Positions 20,316-28,705 of a DNA stretch of 64,000 bases are shown here, piece by piece; position 1 is the first letter of the stretch, and the number at the start of each line of letters is the position of its first letter. Location of the stretch: positions 274,857 to 338,856 of the forward strand of contig VRVR01000022.1 of assembly GCA_009859145.1 (NCBI GenBank). The letters run 5' to 3'. A program made the position numbers and the translations under genes. The notes below the pieces were generated by a model. The model was not told the DNA's origin. It did no database searches and saw only the letters and a program-made list of their open reading frames with translations. The stretch comes from Andalucia godoyi (lineage: Eukaryota; Discoba; Jakobea; Jakobida; Andaluciidae).

Positions 20316-20624
20316 ACCGTAGTCAAGTCTAGCATTTCTTGATTCTTCACTTTTTGCTGTTCTATTCTTGCTGAGCAAGCTGCGGATGATCATCAAATCA
20401 CGACGATGTGATCGCTTTGCGTTCGGAATGCGCTTTCAAGTCAGAGAACAAGAAGGAACAAAGGCAAAAAGCGTCGTCAGGCGCGATGGGCAACACCGCC
20501 GACCACATTCTGTTTCCTCCAACGTTTCAATTTTTGAATGTTGAATCGCTTGGGAAATATGCTGGCTGCAATGCCCGTCTGACGCAGAGCAATCTGCATT
20601 GAGGAGTTGGTGCTCGCCCCAAAT
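20316..20624. repeat. Dispersed repeat family A, copy 1 (309 bp)
   Basis: This segment is almost identical to 42411-42719 on the same strand; I count three single-base differences. It begins ACCGTAGTCAAGTCTAG and ends CTCGCCCCAAAT. A weaker relative is at about 44837-45065. The shared 64-codon frame inside (20408-20602) has one silent and two replacement changes and no recognisable domain, so I do not call it a gene. No clear terminal inverted repeats or target duplications were seen. Confidence 0.85.
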
Positions 20625-21112
20625 ATAAATAAATAAATAGATTTAAGAAACCCGTGTGGCTTGGATCTGCGTTTGGTGACAGCAAGCTAGCATCTTGGAT
20701 CGACCTGTCAGTGACAATTGATTCTACATGTCAGCGTAATTAAAAAAATGTAACTTGAGTCGCCAAAAGGAAATAAGCGGGGCAATCGGGACTCCCTCAA
20801 ACTAAAAACACAAAAAGAAAAAAGCAGAAAGGAAACCACAACAGGTTGATGCAAGGATCCCCTATGGCGGGAGGGAAGGAATCATTCACGGGGTTCTCTC
20901 GAGGCCCAGAAACCTCTCGTGCTTTCTTCTCTGCGGTATGCTTTCATTGACAATGATGATCTGGGTTGCCCGCTATCGTGTCTCATTTTGCCCTTGTCTT
21001 CTTTCTTCTTTCTTTCTTTTTTTTTCCGCTTCTTCTTCTTCTTCTTCTTCTTCTTCTTCTTCTTCTTCCTATTATTTGCCAGTGCGATTGAGAGTAACCA
21101 TCAAACATTAGA
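20625..21112. other. Upstream region of the C2-domain gene, with CTT/TTC microsatellite
   Basis: After repeat A there is AT-rich sequence. Around 20650-20720 it shows a weak continuation of the similarity to the right flank of the other repeat copies (GGATCTG..TTTGGTGACAG). A pure TTC/CTT tract at about 21031-21068 ends some 45 bp before the ATG at 21113 and may act as a promoter or 5' UTR pyrimidine tract. No gene seen. Confidence 0.5.
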
Positions 21113-24100
21113 ATGGGGAAAACCGACAATCTTGATTTCAACGAAGACGGAACCAATGCGGGAGTCGAAGATTCTCAAGCGAAGGAAGACGCCGAGCTGA
21201 AGGTCAAGCTCGCAAAGGCAGAGGAAAAGGACCGCGAAAAAATCTTGAAAGCGGAGGAGGCTCGAAAGGCCAAGGAAGCGGACAAGGCAGTTGAGGAGTC
21301 GAAGCGGAGTGAAGAACTGCGACGGAAAACGGATCGGAGAGTGTTTAAATGCGTCATTCGCACCGTGCAGCTGCGCAAGATTGCGGAAAAGTGCGATCCA
21401 TACGTGAAGTTTAAACTTGGAGGCATCAGTACCAAAAAGGAGACCAAGCATCTGGATAAAACCGAGGAGGAGAATCGCGAGGCCTTTTTGGCCGTCAAGA
21501 AACCAATGAAGAAGTTCAAGACGAAGAAGTTTAAGAATGCTCGGCGAGGGTCGTCTGTGACGTACAACCAGGTGTTTGTCAAGTACTGGTACGGCACGTA
21601 TGATGATCTTGAAAAGGAGTTTTTGCGAGTGGAGCTGTGGGACTGGGACATGTTTACGCGGAATGACTACATGGGCGAAGGAAGGATCAAGCTTTCCGAC
21701 TTGGCAAACGGAAACGTGCAGCAGCACATGAACATGCTTCCGAGTCTCCAGCGCTCGAAAGGTAAGCGGAGGGTTGTCGCTGGAGAGGTTGATTTCCAAT
21801 GCTACTTTCAGGAAGTGTTTGACTTCAAACTGAACTTCTATGACTGGGAAGGAAAGAATTTAATTGCTGCTGATTTCGGAGGGACATCGGATCCGTACAT
21901 TGTGTTTTCGATTCCCCGGTCGTGGTCGAATCCGTTCACAAGAGGAGTTGCCTGGGGTCGGTCGTGCAAGTCTCCTGTTGTGTCGAATACCCTGTTTCCG
22001 AGGTGGGAGGACTGCGGGAATCTGCACTATCGCGGAACTCGCTCCGAACTGGAAGACGAGGATTTGACGCTCAAAGTCTATGACTGGGACCTGTCTTCAG
22101 CCGACGATTTTATCGGGGCTGCTGTGCTTCCTCTTCGCGGAATACTTGAATACGGTTTCCTTCAGTGCGGCTTGCTTATCAAGGGAAAAGTGAAGGTTCC
22201 CAACCAGGGCAAGAAGAAGGAGTGGAATTTGCCGGCCGGATCCTTGTCTGGGTACGTTCGTGCGGAAGATCTTCCAATGCATCAACAGTTCGGTGAGCAG
22301 GTTACGCTCCGCGATCATCATCGCTATCTTGCTGTTCACATCTCTCAGTGCACGCAACTACGTGACATCCACATGGGGTATTCGGATCCGTTTGTTGCGG
22401 TGGAATGGGATGGCATGAAGCAGGAGACTCGAGTGATTGAGAAGGAATTGAATCCATACTTTGACGAAGTGTTGTATTTTCCGGTTCGCATGTCCAACGT
22501 CGGAGACGTGGAGGAGCTGCGGAAAAAACCACGAATTCGGTTGTCTGTCTACCATCATGGATCCGCTGGAAATGATTTTCTCGGTACCACGGAGCTGCCG
22601 TTGTATGCAATTTTGTTGTCAAAAGTGGAAAAAACGCGCGAGTTTGACGGCCAGAAGACACGAATGTTCCGCGGCACGATGAAGTTGGCAAACCTCGGAT
22701 CCATGACGGATTCGACCATTTCTTTCAAAGCGTATTTTGTTCGTGACTTTCCTCCCGAAATGGTTCTGGAGGAGGACGAGTCGATGCAGTTTAAAGGTGA
22801 GGTAGTGGATCGCGATCTGCCCCTCATTTACAGGGAACGCGAGGAAAAGTGGCGAAACTCGATGTTCAGAGCCGGTATCCGGATCACGGACGGAGAGTTT
22901 CCATGCAAGGCCCTTGATGAGCAGCGGGTTTATCGCTTCCTTCCCACGTTTTTGACTCCCATGGTTCCGCCGCGAGACCTTCGGAACGTCTTGGCTCTTG
23001 CACGAATGGTGCAGTGCATCACATGGGCGGAAGACGATGACATTTACGCAGCGGCACTGGCAAGAACAACCGCTGGAATGCGTGCCGCAATGCAGCAGCA
23101 GCCTGTCGTTCCAGGTACAGTGAAGGCGTCGAAGAAGGCAGTGCAGCAAATTGCTCAGACTCCTGTCTCTGCATCCTCGCAGTCGGTTGATATTTGGACA
23201 ACTCCCACGTTTTTCTTGTCCGTCCGCAAAGGCGATTCCGAGGACCATGCGATTCTCATGGTGAATTTGCTCCTAGGAATGGGCAAGGACGCGTATTTGT
23301 GCTACGGGAAATCAAGATCTGGCGTCGATAAGTATGTGTGGGTTCTTGTTCGGGAAGGCGATGGGTCTGTTCACATGTGGGAAACGACCACGGCTCGAAT
23401 GTACCGTCTTGGAGATCGCTGGATTGGCCAAGGTTTGACGCAAGAAGAGGCCGAGGCGTGCGAATTCGGATTGGAAGACGTGGTCCATTATGACAAGAAG
23501 ACGAAAGACGCCATCCGAAAGTATCGTCGCCGTCTGAAGTCCGTGATCAAGAAGATGGAAACAGCGAAGAAGAAATCGCTGAAGAAAAACAATGGGGTGG
23601 AGGCCGATGTGAGCGCGGCGTCTGTGAAGGACGTGGCAGACGAGGCGGATGCGAAAGTCGAAGACGACAAGCGGCTCAAGGAACTTGAGGAGATTGCAGA
23701 GCGGGGAGATGCGGCAGTAGAGGAGTTTCCAGATGTGGATCGGGATGCGCAGGCGGCGTCGAACATGGGCTTGGAAGCCGATGTGGATCAGCCCGAGTTT
23801 GAAATGGACGACGAGCCTCAAAACCCCGAAATTGCTGCGAAGGCTGCTGAAGAGGACGTCAAGGATGAGCAAAAGCGACAGATCGAAGCGAAATTGAAGC
23901 GACGCAAGTATGAAGAAGAAGAAGTCAAGAAGAAGGAGCGGAAGTTGCAGAAGGATCTGAAATCCATATCGAAGGAAGTGTGGACCAAGGACCTCGAAAT
24001 TTTCGACGATGATGCGATGCTGGATGCAAAGGACATTTTTGCAGACATTCGAGCTCCTGAGTACCAGACGCTATTCCAGACCGTAATGACTCTCGACGGA

Positions 24101-25102
24101 CACATTCCGCTGCCGAATAGTGTGATGGCCGGCCATGATGAAAACCGCGGCATTCTTACCCCCGCCTATGTGCCGTATGGATCGATTGAGGTAATCTGCA
24201 ATCACGAGAATCTCTGGGCGAACATTTCCGGCGAGCTTGATCCATCCAAAGTGCGATTTGATGTCGAAGACGAGTCTGTTTGGCTTCCATTTGTTTCTGA
24301 GGATTCGCGTATTCCGCCGCCGATTCCGTTTTATGACCCCAAGCCTCTCGGACCGAAGATGGCCAAAGCACGGGCCGCGGCACTGAGTACCCTGATCTAC
24401 AACGAAGTCAAGTCTGGCTATATGGTCTGGCGTCACAGGGCGAACATGGAAACGAAGTTTCTGAATGAATTTTCATCTCTCCTCGCCGACGGCCTGCGGG
24501 TGCTGGAGGCTACGCGCACCACACCACCATCTGTTGTCCAGCTTGTCCGTCGCAAGACCAAGGAGATTGGTGAACTGCTGATTAATACGGAGGATGAGGA
24601 GGCCCGCGATCTGATTGCCGTTCACCTCAAGGCGCTACGTTCTGAGGCAGACAAGTATGATTTCGAATATTGGAGAGGAAAATTGATGCAGAGACTGCCT
24701 GGCGGCTACGAGTTTGAAGGTGTTCCTATCTCATTTTCGTACACGGACCACAAGCGTATTCGTCGCTATATCATGGAGCACTTCGACTACCACGAAGACT
24801 CGGACGAGAAAATCAACTTTCTGCTTGCAGTGCATGTGACACCGTATGCAAACTCGGTGAGTTCCGTGTGGGTTTTTATTGCCAAGATGTGGGAAACGGT
24901 GACGACGGCGGACAAGACGGAGGATGCGCAGAATGGCGCCGCTGCGAAGACTAGCAAGGCGGCGGACAACCGGGCGGCTTCAGCGGCCCCTGCAGGTGCT
25001 TCGTCTGTTCCGGCTGCAGCAGGCGCCACCGCCGGGCCAAAGAAGACTGGTTCGCAGAAGACCGTGAAGGAAGGCGCTGGCACTGGTCTCTCTGATTCTT
25101 GA
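21113..25102 (+). CDS. CEP76/CC2D2A-like protein with three C2 domains and transglutaminase-like domain, 1329 aa
   Basis: Starts with a Lys/Glu-rich helix (residues about 15-75). Three C2 domains follow: about 77-235 (FKCVIRTVQLRKI, CDPYVKFKL, LWDWDMFTRNDYMG), about 240-365 (GGTSDPYIVFSIP, LKVYDWDLSSADDFIG) and about 400-515 (VHISQCTQLRDIHMGYSDPF, GNDFLGTTELPLY). Residues about 693-775 are the transglutaminase-like fold of CEP76 and CC2D2A (FFLSVRKGDSEDHAILMVN, GKDAYLCYGKS, WETTTARMYRLG). The position of the catalytic Cys of active enzymes is occupied by other residues (SEDHA), as in the ciliary family, so it is probably non-catalytic. A coiled, acidic stretch (about 800-960) and a conserved-looking C-terminal region follow. 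Relatives act at centrioles or the ciliary transition zone. Several C2 loops keep Asp pairs, so calcium/lipid binding is possible. Ala-rich tail. Confidence 0.8.
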   Translation: MGKTDNLDFNEDGTNAGVEDSQAKEDAELKVKLAKAEEKDREKILKAEEARKAKEADKAVEESKRSEELRRKTDRRVFKCVIRTVQLRKIAEKCDPYVKFKLGGISTKKETKHLDKTEEENREAFLAVKKPMKKFKTKKFKNARRGSSVTYNQVFVKYWYGTYDDLEKEFLRVELWDWDMFTRNDYMGEGRIKLSDLANGNVQQHMNMLPSLQRSKGKRRVVAGEVDFQCYFQEVFDFKLNFYDWEGKNLIAADFGGTSDPYIVFSIPRSWSNPFTRGVAWGRSCKSPVVSNTLFPRWEDCGNLHYRGTRSELEDEDLTLKVYDWDLSSADDFIGAAVLPLRGILEYGFLQCGLLIKGKVKVPNQGKKKEWNLPAGSLSGYVRAEDLPMHQQFGEQVTLRDHHRYLAVHISQCTQLRDIHMGYSDPFVAVEWDGMKQETRVIEKELNPYFDEVLYFPVRMSNVGDVEELRKKPRIRLSVYHHGSAGNDFLGTTELPLYAILLSKVEKTREFDGQKTRMFRGTMKLANLGSMTDSTISFKAYFVRDFPPEMVLEEDESMQFKGEVVDRDLPLIYREREEKWRNSMFRAGIRITDGEFPCKALDEQRVYRFLPTFLTPMVPPRDLRNVLALARMVQCITWAEDDDIYAAALARTTAGMRAAMQQQPVVPGTVKASKKAVQQIAQTPVSASSQSVDIWTTPTFFLSVRKGDSEDHAILMVNLLLGMGKDAYLCYGKSRSGVDKYVWVLVREGDGSVHMWETTTARMYRLGDRWIGQGLTQEEAEACEFGLEDVVHYDKKTKDAIRKYRRRLKSVIKKMETAKKKSLKKNNGVEADVSAASVKDVADEADAKVEDDKRLKELEEIAERGDAAVEEFPDVDRDAQAASNMGLEADVDQPEFEMDDEPQNPEIAAKAAEEDVKDEQKRQIEAKLKRRKYEEEEVKKKERKLQKDLKSISKEVWTKDLEIFDDDAMLDAKDIFADIRAPEYQTLFQTVMTLDGHIPLPNSVMAGHDENRGILTPAYVPYGSIEVICNHENLWANISGELDPSKVRFDVEDESVWLPFVSEDSRIPPPIPFYDPKPLGPKMAKARAAALSTLIYNEVKSGYMVWRHRANMETKFLNEFSSLLADGLRVLEATRTTPPSVVQLVRRKTKEIGELLINTEDEEARDLIAVHLKALRSEADKYDFEYWRGKLMQRLPGGYEFEGVPISFSYTDHKRIRRYIMEHFDYHEDSDEKINFLLAVHVTPYANSVSSVWVFIAKMWETVTTADKTEDAQNGAAAKTSKAADNRAASAAPAGASSVPAAAGATAGPKKTGSQKTVKEGAGTGLSDS

Positions 25103-26001
25103 GCACCCTCGGAATTCATAATTGAATTATTTTTTTTTACCAATCAAAAAATTAAAGAAGAAACGTCCCATTCCTCTTCGCGTTCATATTCATGTTTATG
25201 TTTATGTTCTTGTTCATTATGCCGTTTCTCACAAAGGCGACAAGAACAAGCAAAAGAAGATGGGAATCCGGATTTGTTTGTTGAACAGCCCAAAATTCGA
25301 GGTCGGTGTAGGTGGAATGCCCCAAATTGTTCAGACGCTGATGTTCGGGACACTATTTAATTTGCATTTTCCTTTTCCACGCGATGCCAATGTACGGGAT
25401 CCCCTGCCACGCTACGCAAGACATGTGACATTTCCACCGCAACCTGACGACGGACATGCATCGCAAGCATGCAAAATGGCTGTGTGAGGGGAGTAGGCGG
25501 GTCGCGAAGTCCACATCGTCACTGAGGAACACAGATCAAGACGTGTGGTCAGTGCAGGGCAATCCATGCGAAGCTCGGAAGACACAAAGGCGTTCCGACG
25601 TCCAGGCTGTTGTGCGACGATCGATCGCGATTGGAATGGTGCGCGCAATAACAGTATCTTTAATACGCCGTGCAAGGTGTATTGAAGGGCCAACCCCGCC
25701 CCCCCTTTCGCCCCATGCGGACATGGCCCGGGTAGCAAGATTTGATTACGCATGGATAGCGATGATCATGCGTACTAAACGTACGATGTAGGCGCATGAC
25801 GATGTCGTGGCGTCACTTGGCACACGGCCCTCCATCCCAAATTTCTCACATTTGGTCAGTTTTGTGATGTTTACGGAACAACATGGCTGAGTTGGCAGTT
25901 GTGGGAGCGACAAAAAGTTGGCAAGGCTTGGGTTGGAGTAGTAGTATTTCTACTACTAATCATAGTTATTCTTGTTGGTTATTCATATACACTTAAAAAT
26001 C

Positions 26002-26041
<40 letters not shown>

Positions 26042-26044
26042 CCG
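25103..26044. other. Intergenic region with AAT microsatellite
   Basis: About 940 bp between convergent genes. It includes an A-rich terminator-like stretch (25120-25160) and a C-rich run at about 25690-25715. Palindromic sequence around 25755-25800 (CATGCGTACTAAACGTACGATG) is present, and an AAT repeat of roughly 13 units at 26002-26040 abuts the stop of the next gene. No gene or RNA recognised. Confidence 0.5.
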
Positions 26045-27385
26045 TTATTGATCCTCAGTCGACGACGGTGCTGCTGCTGTTGGAGGGCTCCGCGTCGCCA
26101 TGAGCGTGACTTCGTGCTTGGCACTCCACAGGTGCCGCACATCAACAGTCCATCCATGGTTAACCAAGTCACGGCGAATGTCGTTGATCGCAGCCGCTTG
26201 ATCTTGCCGAATTAGAAATGGCGGATCTTCGACTCGTTTGCGGGGAGCAGAAGAATCACGAGCTCGCGGCTGCTTCGCCTCCCAGTACTCTTTTCTCCGC
26301 GACGTTCCAACATCCAAATCATTGCGCAACTTGAGATTTGCAATGATGCACTCCAATCCAGACAATTCTGGATTCGAAGCCCACTTGTGCAGAACCTCGC
26401 CCGCCGCTCTTGGATCGCAAGCAACGTCCCAAACCAGCCACTGCGCTGCTGCATCGTGGAATCGGAATGCGTCCCCCTTTTCAAACTTCAAACTGCCATT
26501 GCGGTCTTCGCCTTCGTGCCCTGCAACGATGCTCGCCACAACATCGGCGCTCACCTCGAGCGGCGCTCGATCCACGGCGGTGACATGACAGCCGTATTTG
26601 AGTGCAAGCAGCACAGACCATGCACCCGGCGATGCACCGAGATCGACCACTCGTTTTCCGGGGCTTGGCCGAGCTCCGAGACACCGTATTGCCTCTTCCA
26701 GTTTGCGGTAAGTTGATCCAGGAGCTTGTGGAAACTCGTCCATGAGGAGTGGCTTTCCGAGGGCAAACGTCGGATATCGTAGTGCCTGCGGAAGCGCGAC
26801 GCTTGCATCCCACTCGCTGCGATTCACACACGAAACCCACACATCTTCCGCATCGGTCATGAACACCGATAATGTGTACGTAGGAGTGACTTCATCGCGG
26901 CCGCGGGTCATCCGGCTGTCCGGTCTGCAGTATCTCCAATTCGTCCTTTCTCTCAGTTTTGCCCGGATTGCATTCGAAAGCAGCTCGCATCTGCGTCCAA
27001 GCACGCTTCTCTCGATAGTGGTTTGCCCAGGCTTCTGAAGATACGAGGACGAAAAACAGTGAAGCTGGTAGAACGGCATCTCGCCATCGGATCCCTTCGC
27101 GCACCGCGCTCTGCTCTTGCTCAGCACGTCGGGCTGTCCAAACAAGATCTCGTCTGCCAACTGCGCGATGCTTGATCCTTGAACCTGCTGTGCATCCGGC
27201 ATCACGCCGACCACAAACGGGCTGCAATACGCCGTCGACACAATCTCAGATGCACAACCGCCAGGCTTTCCGGCACTCGCCAGCAACAACGCTCCAGGTG
27301 CGATGCTTTGGACGAGCGTCAACCCCGGAGGCAACGTCCGCTGCATGCTTGTTACAAACAATGGCCGCGCAAACAAGATGCTCAT
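26045..27385 (-). CDS. RlmM/FtsJ-type RNA 2'-O-ribose methyltransferase, 446 aa
   Basis: From the ATG at 27385; an in-frame ATG at 27346 is an alternative. Residues about 225-440 carry a Rossmann methyltransferase domain of the FtsJ/RlmM kind: KLEEAIRCLGARPSPGKRVV leads into the SAM-binding motif VDLGASPGAWS, then the acidic loop VTAVDRAPLE, then LVWDVACDP, the position where RlmM has a conserved D of the KDKE tetrad. Bacterial RlmM methylates the 2'-O of C2498 in 23S rRNA; eukaryotic FtsJ relatives modify rRNA, tRNA or cap nucleotides. The N-terminal half resembles the THUMP-like accessory region of RlmM only in length and is otherwise not recognised. The opening residues (MSILFARPLFVTSMQRTL) could be a mitochondrial presequence, which would fit modification of mitochondrial rRNA. 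This is an inference. Confidence 0.7.
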   Translation of the reverse strand: MSILFARPLFVTSMQRTLPPGLTLVQSIAPGALLLASAGKPGGCASEIVSTAYCSPFVVGVMPDAQQVQGSSIAQLADEILFGQPDVLSKSRARCAKGSDGEMPFYQLHCFSSSYLQKPGQTTIERSVLGRRCELLSNAIRAKLRERTNWRYCRPDSRMTRGRDEVTPTYTLSVFMTDAEDVWVSCVNRSEWDASVALPQALRYPTFALGKPLLMDEFPQAPGSTYRKLEEAIRCLGARPSPGKRVVDLGASPGAWSVLLALKYGCHVTAVDRAPLEVSADVVASIVAGHEGEDRNGSLKFEKGDAFRFHDAAAQWLVWDVACDPRAAGEVLHKWASNPELSGLECIIANLKLRNDLDVGTSRRKEYWEAKQPRARDSSAPRKRVEDPPFLIRQDQAAAINDIRRDLVNHGWTVDVRHLWSAKHEVTLMATRSPPTAAAPSSTEDQ

Positions 27386-27662
27386 CAGCAATCACCTTTA
27401 CTCTCTCGCATCCACCACCGCAACAGCAACAAAACTAATAATTAATACTATTATGTATGTTAAACACCAAAAACATGTAATAAATTCTGCATTTTTTCCC
27501 AGCTAGGAACTACAACGGCCAACAGAAGCCACTGTACTCTGCACCGTTGTCGACAAGCGTCGATTTGCGCTCGTAGCCATTCGTGCGAACACCGATCTTT
27601 GTCTTAACCACAGAGCGGCGGACGCACAGTTTGTGAGGAGAGAGGGAAAGAGAGAACAAGGA

Positions 27663-27700
<38 letters not shown>

Positions 27701-27733
27701 GAAAAGGAAGGGAAGAAGAAATAAGAAAGATTC
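27386..27733. promoter_or_regulatory. Divergent intergenic region with GA tract
   Basis: About 350 bp between the methyltransferase and SmF starts. A GA-dinucleotide tract at about 27668-27695 inside a purine-rich stretch lies about 40 bp before the SmF ATG, a position typical of a 5' UTR or GA-type promoter element. Confidence 0.35.
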
Positions 27734-28468
27734 ATGGCGCCGCAGCAACCAGTGAATCCGAAGCCGCTTCTCTTGTCTCTCGTCGGTCAGCCGATAATTG
27801 TACGGTTAAAGTGGGGAATCGAGTATCGCGGATTGCTGGTTTCGACGGATGCTTATATGAACCTCCAGCTATCAGAATGCGAAGAATGGGTTCGTGGACA
27901 CTATGCAGGTCTTCTCGGCCAGGTCCTTATTCGATGCAATAACGTACTGTACATTCGCCAAGGAACCCATCAGGACCTCCACCAATCGAAAAGCTCCCAA
28001 TCTTCCAACCGCGCAGGAGAAGAACAAGAATCGGACGCACACTCGGCTCAATCCGGACTGCTTCCACCGCCACAGCAGTCGCCACAGCAGTTGCCGTCGT
28101 CGCCAGCAGAGCCGCAGCAATCTGTGTCGGTATTGGCATTGGAGCCTCTTCCGGTATCTGCATCGGAATCTGCACCGGCACCAGCACCAGCACCAGCACC
28201 AGAGGGAGAGGGCAAAGGCGCCTCAAAGATGGAACTGACACAGGACGAAGCGATGGAGACGCACGAGCCGGTGAAGCCCGCGGTGGAGAAAAAGACTCGG
28301 AGAAAGAGGGGAAGTGAGCCTGCACCCGCAGTCGCAGTCGCACCCGCAACGCCCGTGGAGCCAGAGACGCCGCAGCAGCCAGAAGCCGAGCAAAGTGCAC
28401 GAGCAGAGGCAGCAGAAGAGGTTGTGGAAGAACCAAAACCAAAGCGACGACGGGGTGGCAGGAAGTAA
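27734..28468 (+). CDS. SNRPF: Spliceosomal Sm protein F with long low-complexity tail, 244 aa
   Basis: Residues 6-78 are a full Sm fold with F-type sequence: [37 protein letters not shown] (Sm1) and [14 protein letters not shown] (Sm2). The [16 protein letters not shown] and RCNNVLYIR signatures place it with SmF rather than LSm6. SmF is part of the heptameric ring around U1, U2, U4 and U5 snRNAs. Family members usually have about 86 residues; here about 165 more follow, rich in Gln, Pro, Ser, Glu and Ala, with a (PA)n stretch and a basic end ([10 protein letters not shown]) that could be a nuclear localisation signal. The stop is followed by AT-rich sequence and the gene converges on CFAP210. 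Confidence 0.92.
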   Translation: MAPQQPVNPKPLLLSLVGQPIIVRLKWGIEYRGLLVSTDAYMNLQLSECEEWVRGHYAGLLGQVLIRCNNVLYIRQGTHQDLHQSKSSQSSNRAGEEQESDAHSAQSGLLPPPQQSPQQLPSSPAEPQQSVSVLALEPLPVSASESAPAPAPAPAPEGEGKGASKMELTQDEAMETHEPVKPAVEKKTRRKRGSEPAPAVAVAPATPVEPETPQQPEAEQSARAEAAEEVVEEPKPKRRRGGRK

Positions 28469-28705
28469 AACGTAAAGACCAAACATTTATTATTATTATT
28501 ATTATTTGATCGCCCTCGTTTTTGGCTTTCATTTGTCTGTTTTCCCTCTTCTTCTCTGCTCAAGATTCGACGCATGCATTCCTTCTGGAGCAAACAGACA
28601 TATCAGGCAAGTGCATTTATTTACAACAACAATAACAACAACAACGACAAAAAAAAAAGAGGGAGAGAGCACGACGGAAAGGTCTGTTGCCCCCGATTCG
28701 CTGAG

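Noticed and set aside
20408-20602. 64-codon frame inside repeat A, present again at 42503-42697
   Set aside because: The two copies differ by one silent and two replacement changes within a repeat that is nearly identical throughout; the frame is not kept in the third copy and has no known domain.
25740-25800. Palindromic sequence that could suggest a tRNA
   Set aside because: No A-box/B-box pair or cloverleaf could be drawn; no convincing tRNA gene was found anywhere in the window.
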